A program made the translations under genes and the position numbers. Positions 22,693-34,579 of a stretch of 64,000 nucleotides of DNA are shown one piece after another. The stretch lies in contig CM056995.1 in the NCBI GenBank assembly GCA_029891345.1, positions 84,321,895 to 84,385,894 on the forward strand. Direction: 5' to 3'. The DNA is from Dryococelus australis (Eukaryota; Arthropoda; Insecta; Phasmatodea; Phasmatidae). Below the pieces are notes generated by a model that was not told the origin of the DNA, did not search any database, and worked only from the letters and a program-made list of their open reading frames with translations. Every line of letters begins with the position of its first letter. Positions within the stretch are counted from its first letter, which is position 1.

Positions 22693-24574
22693 TTGGTTTG
22701 CATTGCAGATCACACCGTAGGCGCTGGCGTGATTCTGGTCGAAGAAATGGACGTCGCATTAACACGAGACAGATGGACAATAGTGCTAGACATACCCATA
22801 AGAAAATTGGAGAGTATTAATCGGGAATTTAGGAACCAACTGAACATAGTTAAAGGGATGAAATTTTCTGGAAACCAAGAGATTGAAAAACCACGTTCAG
22901 AGATAGATGTTTTTGATAGACGAATTGCAGAATTAGAGAAAGGGAAGTAAATGAATTAACTTTGATATTAGCCAGAAAATTGTCTCGCGAAAAGAGCGGT
23001 TTGATAGATGCAGGTGGTAGTATTCTGAAATTTTTATTTGGTACACTTACGAATGATGATTATGTCTGTATTCACCAAGTCACTAGTGAGTTGGGGATGA
23101 GACAAGAAAAATTGATTCCTATAGTAGAGAAACAATTAACTTTCGTGAAAGGGATGAATGCCAGAGTAGAAAAAAAACTAACGACGTAGGCATTTTAGCA
23201 AAAGAGTTAGCGAAAGTAATAAAAACTTTGAACCACATGACTGCTTGGAATACTTTAACAGCCTCAATGATTGAAAGAAATCACAGAATAACAATTAGCA
23301 ATTTAGGGGAAGCACTTAAATACAGTAGTTTGCTGAGAAAATTAGAATTAACTCTTCAGTCTTATAAACAAGAGGTAACCAAAATAAAAGTGGCATTGGA
23401 TATTATAGTGACTGGTAGGTTACCCACTTTTATTGACTCCAGGAAATTTGTCAGAAATTATATGAGATATTGCTCTTAAATTTCCCGCAGACAAGACTTT
23501 GATAGCAGGAACTGATTTATATCAGGTTTACAATTATTATGAAGTAACGACGGTACATGCGCTTGCTACAATTGATAGTACAGAGTTGATAATTGAGTTT
23601 CCTTTGAGATCCACGAATAGGTATTTCACAATTTATAGAGCTCACCCTTTTCCTGTTTTGAGAGAAATTTAGAGATTCAGATAGTGCCAGATGCACCTTA
23701 TATCGCGCTGTCAGAGAACAGGCAGTTCTATGGGTTAATGTCTGAAGCAGACATGAGTCAATGTAATGGCTGGAATAATATAGTTTGTCCAGCTAACGTC
23801 CCGACGTTTTCCATAAAGGTTCCAAATTGCCTAGTGAATGTAATATTGTCACAACCTGGTTACGATTAAAAAGGGTAAAAGAAGTTCTAGGTAACTCGTT
23901 CATACCAGTGTTTATTAGATCAGTAGATGGTGATAGTTGGATTTATTCAGTACTGGGAAAGATGAAAGGTACAAAAATGTGTCATGAAAAGAGTGAAGCA
24001 CGAGTGGTGGAGTGGATCTTAGCGCAGGGAGTCATGTCCCAGGTAAACAGTTGTCTGATAATTAATGAGAGAATTCAGTTGTTACCACACAGTAACAAGG
24101 TAACACATACTAAATACAAAGTGAATGATGTCAAGTTCTCTCCAGTTCAGTCCTTATTAAGAAATAGTGAACAAGTGTTCGTTGCATCCATTAGTCTGTC
24201 AGAGCTAAATACAGATGATGATGTAGAGTTGAATCATCTCATGTAGGACATTCATGATTTAAAACATAGAATGGTTCCGAGTCAACACATAGAATGCCAG
24301 TCACTACTTGGTGGGGTTCGTTATGATGGGATGTCTGGTACTCATCATCTGTTTCCTGAAACGGCGCCTGTGTGAGACACTAACCAGGTGTTCACGTGCC
24401 TGCCTCCCACGTCAGAAGGTAGCTGAGAACACAGAGCCTGCCCAACTTCCCGAGGATCAAGCAGATGCCATGGAGATGTGTGCTGTTTCGAGCACAGTTC
24501 CAGCCCCGCAGCCTACATCGAGGATGACAGCCACTACTTGCTTTAAGAATTCCATGATACTTCGAAGTGATTAA
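22693..24574 (+). pseudogene. Retroelement envelope gene, F-protein-like
   Basis: Downstream of pol, the typical env position in insect errantiviruses. Pieces in successive frames show GVILVEEMDVAL and WTIVLDIPI (near 22715-22800), a basic stretch before a Gly/hydrophobic segment with the FLFGTL motif (22990-23050) that resembles the cleavage and fusion-peptide area of baculovirus F-like envelope proteins, long helical regions (23090-23480), and at the end a hydrophobic membrane segment, VMMGCLVLIICF, followed by basic residues and a cytoplasmic tail (24320-24574). It would be a membrane fusion glycoprotein of the element's particle. At least five frame breaks make it a relic. Assignment rests on position and motifs, not on an alignment. 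Confidence 0.65.
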
Positions 24575-25425
24575 ATGTTGATGCCCAGAGACAAAACAAA
24601 AGTAGAATTAGTGAAAAGCAGAGTATAGCATGCGTAATTTTGAAAATTTTAATGCCACAGCAAGTAATATTACACTAGTAATCCGATATTCCAGAGAATA
24701 TCAAACAAAGTGTCCCAATGTGTTTATTCAATTGTTTGATGGTAATGTAATGATTGATTGATTTTTTTTAAGATAATTTAACTCAAGTATGAAAACAATT
24801 TTAACTATTGGAAGTTTAATCAATGAACACTAAATACGTTGTGTTATGAACATATACATTCCACAAAATGATATTTCCTTGTTCAATTGCTCCATGAACA
24901 TTACAAATAAATGATGATCAAACTATTTAAGAGTCTTGGTACACAAGACAGAGCTGTAACAAATAGTTTTAAGAAGTGTTGATGTTTAATGTTATCCAAT
25001 ATGTATATTGTGTATGAGATTTGTTTCAGCTGCATTTTGGAAAATAAAAAAAATGAACTTAAATAATGAGGACGGTGACGTGGTACTCCCCATTTTGAAT
25101 TCAGTTAATTTTAAAATTATTTGATGGAATAGTAATTAACACATTCCCTTTTATTAACTTTTGTGATTCAGTAAGGAAGCAATTTCATAAAGCTTCAAGA
25201 AAGAAGACTCCTGTGTCAACATCACTGCTACACCAGTGGCTGTTAGTTGATTGACCAGAAAAATGAATTTCCGTTGCTGGTGAGTCCACACCCTGTTGTT
25301 TCTAATAGAGCAGTTACACTCCCAGACTCTTTACTTCAACCAGCTTCACTTTGATGACCAACTCCCATATAGCTTCAGCCACATATATTTCTAAAGTTTT
25401 GCTCAGCCCGAAAAAAACTTTTCTA
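24575..25425 (+). other. Non-coding spacer between env and the 3' LTR
   Basis: About 850 bases, AT-rich, without frames of interest. Such a spacer before the polypurine tract is common in errantivirus-type elements. Confidence 0.5.
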
Positions 25426-25438
25426 AAAGAGGGAGGGC
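25426..25438 (+). promoter_or_regulatory. Polypurine tract of the env-bearing retroelement
   Basis: AAAAGAGGGAGGG followed by C and the LTR start TGTAGTGCC. This is the usual primer site for plus-strand DNA synthesis directly before a 3' LTR. Confidence 0.75.
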
Positions 25439-26114
25439 TGTAGTGCCACAGGCACTCCGCCAGCTTTCCAGTTCAGAGAGGGAACATTTTAATGAAGTAT
25501 TTTTGCAACATTTTTAGGATTTGCGGTGCCTGCGACAGGAAGCTGTATCTGCTCTAATACTGCCTGTAGTGATTTCAGCACAGCATGACTGCGATTGCTA
25601 ACCACTTTTGATGGGAAATACATCCTGTTTTTCAAGATATTTTCGTCCCATGACTCCTGGAATCACGCTCTATTTTCCCCATCACATTTTGATACCACAC
25701 TTTGGGGCCATGTGCAAAAGTTCCAGTTCATTGGTTGACGCCCTAACCTTGCTCTCTCATTGGTTGGCGACTCTTCTCGCCCTAACTTCTCATTGGTGAG
25801 AGACTGCTCAATAGCGACTTCTTGGTGGAGGGAGACTTCCCACTACACTCCTGTTGCGTGGTTATACCATGCCCAGCCTGAGGACACCAGACTTCAGTAG
25901 AGGACGCCAGAGACTGCACATCACCGCCATTGCCGTTATTAGTTTGTTTTATATTAACAATTCCCATGTCGTCTTCTGCCACATCGCCAAGTAAGTAAAT
26001 GTATAATTAAAAGTGTAACAGTTTCAGTGCTTGATTCAATTAAATGTGTTAAATTGACTTAGAAAATTTCTTATTGAGTGTTTGTGCCCAGCCCTAGACC
26101 GCTCGGGCATCACA
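25439..26114 (+). repeat. 3' LTR of the env-bearing retroelement
   Basis: The block begins TGTAGTGCC right after the polypurine tract and ends GGCATCACA, giving imperfect inverted termini (7 of 9). Length is 676 bp. Three ATTGG boxes (about 25719, 25761 and 25791) precede a TTATACC stretch (25861), a plausible promoter layout. No second LTR was found in the window, so age cannot be estimated from LTR divergence. The 3' border is inferred from the inverted termini only. Confidence 0.7.
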
Positions 26115-27384
26115 GCTGATTTGGCTCTCAAGACCTCACAGTTAAAGAGCAGCCCAAATCTCTTCACTAACTCACTTAATGTTGTTTTTGGAATGTATTA
26201 ACTGAAAGAGAGATAAATTTTATTAATGCTCTTGAGAAATTTTATTATATGGATCACATTTATTATCAGTAAGAAATATATTTGGAAGTAATTATTTCTG
26301 GTAACTACAGATGTTCACACGTCTTATGCTAATAGGTGTAGCTATTTTTCCTATCACGGAAATACATGTTTTAGTTGAATAAAGGGTACATCTGTGTGAT
26401 TTGTGAAGATTTGAAATTTTAAATCTTATTAAAAAGGTAGTACCATTTGTGCTGCATCTCTGTATGTTTTGTCACAGCATACCCCTACACCATCTCTAAA
26501 AGATAAAATTACTTACTTACCTGTTTGAAAGAATTAATGTGTTTGGTAATTTATGATTTTACACAGGACTTAATATTGTATCACAGTATGGTAAATTGGC
26601 AATAGAATTCTTGTCGTACCGCATTTTTGGTTGCCTAGCAACTCCACAGAGGAATGTCTTATGTGCAAGGCTTCTCTTTCACACAAAAACTCTCTCATAT
26701 TACAATAAACACATAAGAACGTTCTTAAATATTAATAATACTACACTAGAAAAATTTTGGCATACGTGTAAGCCAAATTATTTTTCAAATTAATGTATAA
26801 CTTTTACAATCACAATTAAATTTCTATACACAGAACAGAAATTTTGGCACATAGAGTTATGGCCTTTTAATAATACGCTGTTTGTAAATTTCCTCATAAA
26901 GATTGAGGTAATTATAATCGATTAAACTTGTCTCCCGGAATCGCCAACTCGTTCCGAGGCGTGGTGCGTCACCGTTTGAAGCTGGGATTCGAAGCTAACT
27001 CTTTACGTCAGTTTCGGGAAGCGGGATAGGGACGGAGGATAGAGAAGAACTCAGTCCAGTGACAACGGGACACTAAGACCAAGGGGCATGGTAACTGTAG
27101 CAGAGCCCTTACCAAAATTTTGTTCATCGCTATGCGAGATAGCAGCTGGTATTAATCTGTGAGGTTTAACTCGTGTGTATATTACTGTTACATTCATAAA
27201 CTGGTTGGTCAGTTCTACCCGGCCCTCAATATGCACCGCCACGAAGTCAATCTCGAATGTTAGTATAAAACACACTGGAACGACAATACACGATCACGTA
27301 AAACAGTAAAAATCATAATATCCCAAAATTTATGTTTTGTTTACATCCTCTAACACATACATCGAGATAGTCAAACATACTTAC
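26115..27384. other. Presumed ATP13A1 intron 1 sequence, no gene recognised
   Basis: Sequence left of the ATP13A1 exon donor site. The minus-strand frame 27051-27275 does not match ATP13A1 downstream sequence and no other family was recognised. Confidence 0.4.
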
Positions 27385-27642
27385 GCGCTGACACGAGAAA
27401 AAACACTGGACATGCACTGACCAATGGCAACATAGACAACTTAACACTTGCAGTAAACCGATCACGGCAAATCCTATGAAACCAGCTTCGAAATGTTCTG
27501 TATCATACACATTAAACCACAAATAACCCCACACGCCATACAAAATCAGAAAAGGTAAAACGTAACCGTGAAATAAAAATCTACGAGGAATATATAAAGA
27601 TACAGATTGGACTAACTCATCCACACACATTGCACCCGCCAT
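27385..27642 (-). CDS. ATP13A1: ATP13A1 (P5A ATPase), first coding exon
   Basis: The 86-codon segment starts at ATG 27642-27640 (AAAC before, G after, a good initiation context) and ends before a consensus donor GTAAGT at 27384. It matches the N-terminus of P5A-type ATPases (ATP13A1/Spf1 family), the endoplasmic reticulum transmembrane-helix dislocases that remove mis-inserted tail-anchored and mitochondrial proteins from the ER membrane. Diagnostic features are DELVQSV near the start, two N-terminal membrane segments specific to the P5A group (about residues 23-46 and 54-73) and the conserved CCHWSVHVQCFFSC. The catalytic DKTGT core would be in later exons, which must lie left of this one on the minus strand; none was recognised down to base 1, implying an intron above 27 kb or an exon I missed. 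No stop or frameshift is present in this exon. Confidence 0.85.
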
Positions 27643-28460
27643 GTTTAGTTATACGAACAAAGATATGTACATTTTCATTGATGCCAGAACCACGGTAACA
27701 AAAATCTCCAAAATCACATGACGTTCAATAATTGAAAAAAGGATGCACACTTAAAAACTGAACAATGCACATGTCACATGATTTCTAAAAACGAATGTAT
27801 ACTTTTTGTTAACAAAACTCTGTAACATACCGCCATCAAAGTGCAAAAGATTTGCTACAACATATGATTTTTAAGAGAAAATACTTGAACTTAAATTTTG
27901 ATAACAGGATTTAAAACTGGATTTACGAAAACCGATAGACAAATTTTCGGGTGTATACAAGATCACGAAACCAAAATGTGTTTATAAGTGTGACGAAGTT
28001 AATGAAGTCAGGACAACGTCATAAAAATTGGTCTGGCAACTGCTATCATTTTGCCTGGAACGAACGCGTACGCTCTCGGCTGCTTGCAAACTAACAGCGC
28101 TAGTGCACGCTGACCCGCTTTTAATATTGCTGTATATGGGAGTTTCCAAGATTTTTTTAATAAATTACTTAACGCCTTTTTATTTTCATATGTCCGTTTG
28201 GCATAAAGAATTGAGACATATTTAGGTGCGTTTGAAGTTGGTTTCGTTTAAGATAATGTTTTGCTGGCGCAGTATACAGAGTTCGTAAAAACTTCTGCAT
28301 CGCATATTTTCTCGCATTGTGTTTACTGTTTTTGTTTATAATTTAATAAATGTTATGTTTTTTTTATTGCATCCGTAAGATCTTTTTTCAATACATATCT
28401 GTACAAAGATATTGGACAAGTCAAAATACATTATACAAAATGTAAACACCGGACATAGCA
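27643..28460. promoter_or_regulatory. Presumed 5' UTR and promoter region of ATP13A1
   Basis: Directly upstream of the start codon on the minus strand. No TATA box at a convincing distance was identified. A somewhat GC-richer patch with CpG (about 28050-28110) may be part of the promoter. This is inferred from position only. Confidence 0.35.
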
Positions 28461-28462
28461 AA

Positions 28463-28465
<3 letters not shown>

Positions 28466-28516
<51 letters not shown>

Positions 28517-28554
28517 ATATAATATATATATATAATATATATATATATATTATA
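28466..28554 (+). repeat. (CA)n and (TA)n microsatellite
   Basis: An uninterrupted CA run of about 22 units (28466-28510) is followed by TA-rich repeats with a few interruptions to 28554. Confidence 0.95.
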
Positions 28555-28599
28555 TCAGACTACACTTACATGCATCATATCTTTGCCTCATAATTTAGA

Positions 28600-29120
28600 C
28601 AATCCTCCTCCAACATGATGTAGGGCAGGGTAGAGTAGTATCCTCCGTGCGTACGGGTCGTATTTTTTAACCTCAGCGTCAGGATCTCGACGTCACTATG
28701 TGTTTGTTTGCGTTTGACTTTTGTGTGAGTATAATGGTCCTTCCAATCTTGCCTTTAATGAGTTTGTGATGATTTTCTGCGAGAAAACTCGCGTTTTTTG
28801 TTGTTTTCGTGTGTTATGAGATAGATAGTTGTATGGCTGTATGGTTAAATCCAAGCCCACAAGCTTTTGCACGCTTTAAATTACATATATCGATAGATGT
28901 AGGGGAATCGTCGTTGTGCTGAAATACAGAAAAAGAAACGATAAATACTGGAACAAGAAATGCATACAAAGATATGTTATGCAATAGATTCCTAATTATT
29001 GTAGTTTATATATTCATCTATACTATAAAATGTTAGTTTGGGAAAAAATTCTTACAGCTGTTTTTTTAAATAGTTTTTGGTTAAAGAAGCAAATTTCTTG
29101 AAGGTGGTGTGCTAACTTAT
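28600..29120. other. Non-coding region, nothing recognised
   Basis: No gene, RNA or transposon border was recognised here. Confidence 0.4.
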
Positions 29121-29134
29121 TAAAAAGTTGACTA

Positions 29135-29363
29135 GGCCGTTCACTGTAAAGTGAGCACGTTTTAAAGCTGTTTCATCTTACCTAATAGACAATAAATACA
29201 TTTCTTTGCGGCCTCGGACTTTTGGTTTTGGGTATGGTTAATGTACATTGTATTTACTACTCACATGGCAGGGTTTACATTAACAAGTGGTGGAAGGATA
29301 TAAATTGGTTGAAATAAAAAAGGAACTAGGGCTTCAAAAGGCCTCACTTTATCGTGAACGGCC
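29135..29363 (+). mobile_element. MITE with GGCCGTTCAC termini, copy 1
   Basis: The left end GGCCGTTCACTGTAAAGTGAG and the right end CTCACTTTATCGTGAACGGCC form inverted repeats of about 21 bases with two mismatches, with further similarity inward (CACGTTTTAAAGC against GGCTTCAAAAGGC). The 229-bp element is flanked by TA on both sides, which would fit a TA target duplication. It is non-coding. A second copy lies at 60298-60533. Confidence 0.8.
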
Positions 29364-29555
29364 TATACCAAAGTAGGATGGACCTTTCTGGACAAGTTGT
29401 AAGTTAACTGAAACCACGTGTTTTTTATTCTAGTGTCATGCTTATGAAAGTACTCATTTCTAAGAAATAAATGGCTGTTTTTGGACATGATAATAAGTAC
29501 TGAAAACATGTACTCGCATGAAAATGTTAAAATCTCTGAGCTCTTGAAAAGAGGT

Positions 29556-30736
29556 CTACATGAGCCTAACTTTCTTTTGCCATTGATTATTCTTACCAGC
29601 TTGCTTTTGCATGTGACAAACTTTTTTTTCTCTTAGTGGAATACTCCAAAAAATTATACCATAACACATGATGGAATGAAAATATGCAAAATATACCATT
29701 TTTGCTGTATTTTTGTTCAAGACATATGCAACACTCCACAGGGCGAAACATAATGACCTTAGTTTAGGTAAAAAATACACAATGTGAGATTTCCAGTTAA
29801 TTAAATTGTCTACTTTTAAGCCGAGAAACTTAATCATTGCAGGTTCATTAATTTTGTTCTGTTTGCTAACATATGGATTAATGTTTTTTGTTATGTTCTT
29901 TGTGAGGAAATTCATAAGATATGTTTGATATAGGTTGAGATTTAATTTGTTTGCAGTAAACCATGCATAAATGTTGTGTCAATTTTTTGTGTAAGATCAT
30001 TTACTGAGTCTCCAGAGACTAGGATGCTAGTATCATCTGTAAATAAAATTGGAGTAGTTTCTGAGGTTAAGGCACATGGAAGGGCATTTATACAAACTAG
30101 GAAGAGTGGGGGTCTAATATTGATCCTTGTGGGACCCCATGCTTGATTTTTCCTGGTTCAGAGTACAATGAAGTAGTTTTACTTTGATCCACACTTGCTA
30201 TCTGTTTGAAAGGTATGAGCTTATCAGTTTATAGGGTGTACCTGAGACTCCATAAAACTTTCATTGTGTTATAAGTATGTTGTGATTTACACAATCAAAT
30301 GCTTTTGTGAGGTCACGAAATATTCCATTACATGTTATCTTTTTATCAAGTGCATTTTTATCAAGTGCATGTTATCTTTTTATCAAGTGCAAATGCTATT
30401 TGTTAGTTTCAAAATTGTATCATTTGTTGATGTGTTTTTTCCTAAAGCCAAACTGGAAATTTGATAAGATTTTGTGATTCTCAAAATGTTGCAGCAACCT
30501 CCTGTAAATTAGTTTTTCAATTACTTATGAAAAGTATGTAAGAAGTGAGAGGGATCTATAATTGTTTACTTCGGTCTTGTCTCCTTTCTTGAACAATGGT
30601 GTTACCATAGCCTATTTGAGTAGGTCTGGAAACAATCATGTATTAAAGATGTAATTACAAATATGGCTTAATGGAACACTGAAATCAAAAGTGCACTGCT
30701 TTAATAACCTACAGCTAATGCTTCGACTAGTCCAGG
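29556..30736 (-). pseudogene. LINE reverse transcriptase remnant
   Basis: Minus-strand pieces in changing frames follow a non-LTR RT: LFKKGDKTEVNNYRSLSLLT (about 30545-30605), a stretch equivalent to LTKAFDCVNHNIL (30275-30315), GVPQGSIL (30120-30145), then the intact 120-codon frame 29556-29915 with FLGLKVDNLINWKSHI and YFAYFHSIMCYGIIFW. This is the C-terminal half of a CR1/Jockey-like RT. The endonuclease half is absent and the YxDD box was not found intact. The right border coincides with the left end of the Harbinger element near 30737. Confidence 0.8.
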
Positions 30737-30989
30737 CCCCTGGGACCTGTTTCATAAAAGACTTATAATACAGTGCCCGTATTACACGAGTTGTAAAAAA
30801 AATTTGCACCCTGTAAGTCTGTTTCAAAAATATTATCTTACACTCCTAAAACTACTTGTAAAATAGCGCCTGTCTTACATGAAAATGTGTTTGGTGAGTT
30901 CATGATCACGAATCTGTGACAAGGTTCTGTGTATGCTCATTTGTTCATTTGTATGGTGGTAACTTGCTAATAGTTTCTCTCGACTCAAC

Positions 30990-32763
30990 ATATCTAAAAG
31001 GGATGTAGAAAATGTAAAGAATGTAACCTTGTTGTGTTTCATTTTGGAGTATAAAGCAAACTTATTTGAGCATTTGGTCCAAATATAACCAAAGAGACGA
31101 GCAAAACAGCTTGGAGTGAGGTACAAGATTATGCAGTATCTATAGGACTGATTTCCAGCAATAGAGATACAACCTATGTCCGAGAGACAACATAGCAGAA
31201 TCTGAGAGGAAGAACCATGGTATGTTAAAAATTATTAAAATTACAATGTAGAATATTAATATCTAGACCTATGTATGTGTAGTCCTATGTCGGAAAGTTT
31301 GTATTTTGAAGTTATAGTACCGATCAACAAAACATTAACCTTAACAGTGTTGTTTTATTTATAAGGAAAATATATATATAAATAAAATGAGATGTGTTTT
31401 ATATTCGTTTAATTATCTTACAGACACGATAATAAAAGCAATTACATCTTTATTTTATTATTAGCTTGTTTACTTGTAAACAGTTTGAACTACTTACACT
31501 TGACATTAGCCATCCCTGTGATCTATCAATTTGTTCTTGGATTTAATCTCACATGCAGGGAAATCATAAAATTAATTATGTGGAAGATCTTTTCTAACAG
31601 GTTTATATTTTCCTGACTATTAATAAACGTGATTCTCTTATAACTTTAGCAAGCTTGACAAGCAAACGGGAGAATCTGGTGGCCCACATAAAAAGCTAGA
31701 CGAAATTGACCAGCTTATCATACAAATCCTTGGCAGACTCCCAGTCATTAAAAGTTTTGGTTTGTCCGATTCCATAGGGCTGCGTCTACATGAAGTCTGC
31801 AGAGAAGTAGTTGTAAACTTCAATGCCTCAATTACTGATAACTCAGCAGGTGTTGTGGGTGTAGAAGAACCCACCAGTGTCTACATCAAATTATTGAAAT
31901 AATTCAAGAGAAGGTAAAAAAAGGTATATTGGGCATATTTTATTTGTCAGTAGGCCTACAAGCTGTATTAACTAAACAAGTGTGATCAATTAACAATCCA
32001 TTATAAATTATTGGGCTATTAGTTTGTTGCTGAGCTTTAATTTTATGAATACTTTTTAAACAGTGAGAAGCTTCAGAGGGTGTGGAGGAGAACGGAGCGG
32101 GGTAAGTAGTCCATGCTTGTGAAGTCTGTGAGTAAGTGGAATGTGTTGAGGGAGGAATTGGTATCTGTGAGAGGGGTTGGTAAGTTCAGGAAGTGAGTGG
32201 AAAAGGAGTGAGTTGGGTGAAGGAGAGGCGAGAGAGCTCGCCACCAGGCGGTAGCCTAATTGCCAGTGTATGTATGTATTAGTAAATTAAGTGCAAATAA
32301 AATCAAATAAGAACAAAAATTAATATTACCCAGTTTTTACTTCTTATTCGTAATAAAATGGTTAAAACTTGTTCTGTGGGTTTTATGCTTTACAACTGCC
32401 ATAGTTTCATATTTATCTTCCTTGTTTCATGTTTTCCAACACACAATTTACACATGACAGAGTTAATGCATTATTTATTTTTCCACAGAAACAAAAAAAA
32501 CGTGTAATTAACCAGCAAGAGCTTTTAAAGAAAAAAACTTGAACTGTCAGTTCGAAGACTAGAAATAGAAGTTTGGGACCGAAACAATTATTTGGGAATC
32601 AAACATTCACACTTAATCAACCATATTGAACGCACTGAACCAATTACTTCCAACGAAAGTGTTGAACTGGTTGTTTATGCAGATGAAGGCTTCACGATAA
32701 ACGACAATGGGCAAATCATTGTAAATAATAACACAGAGGGGAGTACCAAGGAACTCTATTGAT
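30990..32763 (+). pseudogene. Harbinger Myb/SANT-like protein remnant
   Basis: Plus-strand pieces: LLCFILEYKANLFEHLV near 31025-31075 (Myb-like helix region, usually WTxxEVxLLI), KKLDEIDQLIIQILGRLP (31695-31747) with QTGESGG before it, and further VRRLEIEVWDRNNYLGIKH (32545-32601) close to the C-terminus. The order fits the accessory DNA-binding protein of Harbinger elements, which helps bring the nuclease to the element ends. About 600 bases between the second and third pieces (31905-32500) do not fit and may be an intron or an insertion. Several stops are present in the first part. Confidence 0.5.
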
Positions 32764-32967
32764 ATGTATTTAAGTCTACTTATATTTTTACTACTATTTC
32801 TAGTTCACAAAACATTTTTATAAAATTTAGTTTCTAGCTATTTGTTGTACAGTATGGTAATACGTTAAGCAGATTGCAAAGGCAGGGAAAAGAAATTTCT
32901 GTACCTTATAACACAAACAAAAAAAAAAGCATTTGTATGTATTAAAGTATTGAATAAAAACATTTTC

Positions 32968-33804
32968 TTAGCTTTTATAGTGCCTGTAAAAATAGCTCAA
33001 TATTTCTTGTCCTAACACATCAATACTATCACCAACAACATCGTGTGGCTGTCCTTTGGCACCATTTACCACGTTTTCTATACCTACCATTTCATTTTCC
33101 ACTTCCAAGCCTTCATTTCCAAACTTTGACAAGTTGCAAAGTGCTACACAACATTTCACAACTTTACACGCAAAAACACAGGTTGGAGTCTTAAGGTAAT
33201 TTCTCCTTCAGAACGCCTATAGCACATTCTATCACAAGGCGTTTTTTCTTATGTGCACTTGAAAATCTGCCTGGTCTGTTATCATTTTGCACAATTGGTG
33301 GGAATGACCATGATTTTAAGGGATATATCGAGTCCTCCAAAATTACACTTCCGGGAAATGGCCTCCATCCTTCTTCCATTCAATGAGATAAACCACTATT
33401 ACGCAACACCCGTGCATCACTAGCACTTCCTAGTCAGTCAACATACACATAAAAAATTGTAAGTTTGCACAACTGACAAGCATGACATTGATGGAATGAT
33501 TTCCATGATGGCCACCAAACGCTAGTTCAACGTCATGTGGGGCATTCATTTTAATTAGGGTACCATTAACTGCTCCACAGACAAGTGGCATACCTGCAAG
33601 TTTACTGAAGTCATTGACTACAGCCCCTACATCATCAAGCAAACAAACAAGCTCTACTACCACTGTTGCTTCCACTGCATTCACAACTTTGTGAAGTACT
33701 CTACTGGCAGTAGCCTTTGAAACACTATGCATGTCGCTTATACTGTGGTATTGTGCCCCAGTTCCTAACCAATGCAGTGCTATTTGTAACTGTTGGTGAG
33801 GCAT
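32968..33804 (-). pseudogene. Harbinger DDE nuclease (transposase)
   Basis: The enzyme would cut and move the element. The frame 33430-33804 holds the helix-turn-helix-like start (LQIALHWLGTGAQYHSISD, SKATASRVLHKVV) and the first catalytic motif in the form CGAVNGTLIKM, where the usual Asp of GAIDGT is Asn. After stops near 33440 the next part reads LGSASDARVLRNSGL with the second Asp, then LEDSIYPL, RLVIECAIGVLKEKL with the Glu (33191-33379). The C-terminal CKVVKCCVALCNL is in another frame (32968-33159). Lost Asp, stops and frame changes make it inactive. The usual length is about 350-400 residues, so most of the gene is represented. Confidence 0.8.
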
Positions 33805-34189
33805 TAGTACTTGGTTTCTGTGAGTTGGATATTCCAGATGAGCATCAATTCGTTTCAGAATGAACGAAAATTGTTGGAGATTTAGCCTAAACCATTAGTT
33901 GAATTCATAGGTTTCTTGGATACCATTATCCGCAATTCTGTTTCTGAAATACCTATGTCTCCTTATAATAATTACTTCTTCATCACTGGAACTATATTCT
34001 TCATCAATTTTGTCCATTTCCAAATTAACTATAATCAATTAGTTTCACTCTTGTTTAAAATTCAGTTAACACTTGTAATAATTTTGGTGTTGTCTCAATA
34101 CTGATCAAATGTTCACTGCTATAATTGTATTGTAATTCAGGCTCCTGCTCTTTATGAAACAGTTTTGTGAAAAACACCTGTATTATTTA

Positions 34190-34570
34190 CCTGTAATAGA
34201 GGTTATTTAAGTTCATTGAAGTTATCGAGTATTCTTCTTTTGTACAAATTTGTCCATTAATAATATACTCTATACCTACTTATTTCTATTCCTTGTGTAA
34301 TAGTGATGGAAATCAAATTCTTTTAAGATATTGGTTTAAGCTTGCGTGAATAAATTAAGAAGTTCAAAAATGTAAATTGATGTGAATGATTATTTTATTT
34401 ATTTTTTATGTATAAAGACCTGCATCTTGTATTATACATATTTAGTTTAGAGATTATTCTAATAGCCCGTTTTCTAGCTACAAATATTTTGTTAGCATAA
34501 TTGCAGAACCCCAAAATAATATACCCTATGATGTGTTGCTGAAGCGATGATACACTGGTTTAAGGTATTG
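34190..34570 (-). pseudogene. LINE 3' end remnant
   Basis: On the minus strand one frame reads HIIGYIILGF with RKRAIRIISKL (34440-34560), the motif that ends non-LTR RT domains, followed in broken frames by the tail region with LYIFELLN-like and HHYYTRNRNK (about 34260-34300). It is a second, independent LINE copy, since the piece at 29556 contains the same protein region. Confidence 0.6.
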
Positions 34571-34579
34571 GGGTTGTAA

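Larger units (their letters stand above)
18430..26114 (+). mobile_element. Env-bearing gypsy/errantivirus-type retroelement, 5' incomplete
   Basis: Gene order is protease-RT linker, RT, RNase H, integrase, env, polypurine tract, 3' LTR, all on the plus strand, as in Ty3/gypsy elements of the insect errantivirus type. No gag, protease active site or 5' LTR was found, so the copy is truncated or rearranged at the left. Every gene has stops or frameshifts and the RT core is deleted. It lies in the region that should be the first intron of the minus-strand ATP13A1 gene, in the opposite orientation, if that gene continues left. The 3' LTR and polypurine tract are well formed. Confidence 0.8.
30737..34170. 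mobile_element. PIF/Harbinger DNA transposon, decayed
   Basis: The element carries the two genes typical of PIF/Harbinger, a Myb-like gene on the plus strand and a DDE nuclease gene on the minus strand. Near the left border GGGACCTGTTTCATAAA (30747-30763) and near the right border TTTATGAAACAGTTTTGTG (34151-34169) are inverted to each other over the core TGTTTCATAAA, so they are likely remains of terminal repeats. Exact ends and the 3-bp target duplication were not resolved. LINE remnants on the same strand lie on both sides. Confidence 0.6.

Noticed and set aside
26980-27060. tRNA-like B box (CTTCGAATCCC on the minus strand)
   Set aside because: No A box at the right distance and no foldable tRNA cloverleaf was seen.
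27051-27275. Candidate second exon of ATP13A1 on the minus strand
   Set aside because: The encoded sequence does not resemble the part of ATP13A1 that follows the first exon, and it lacks a clear acceptor site.
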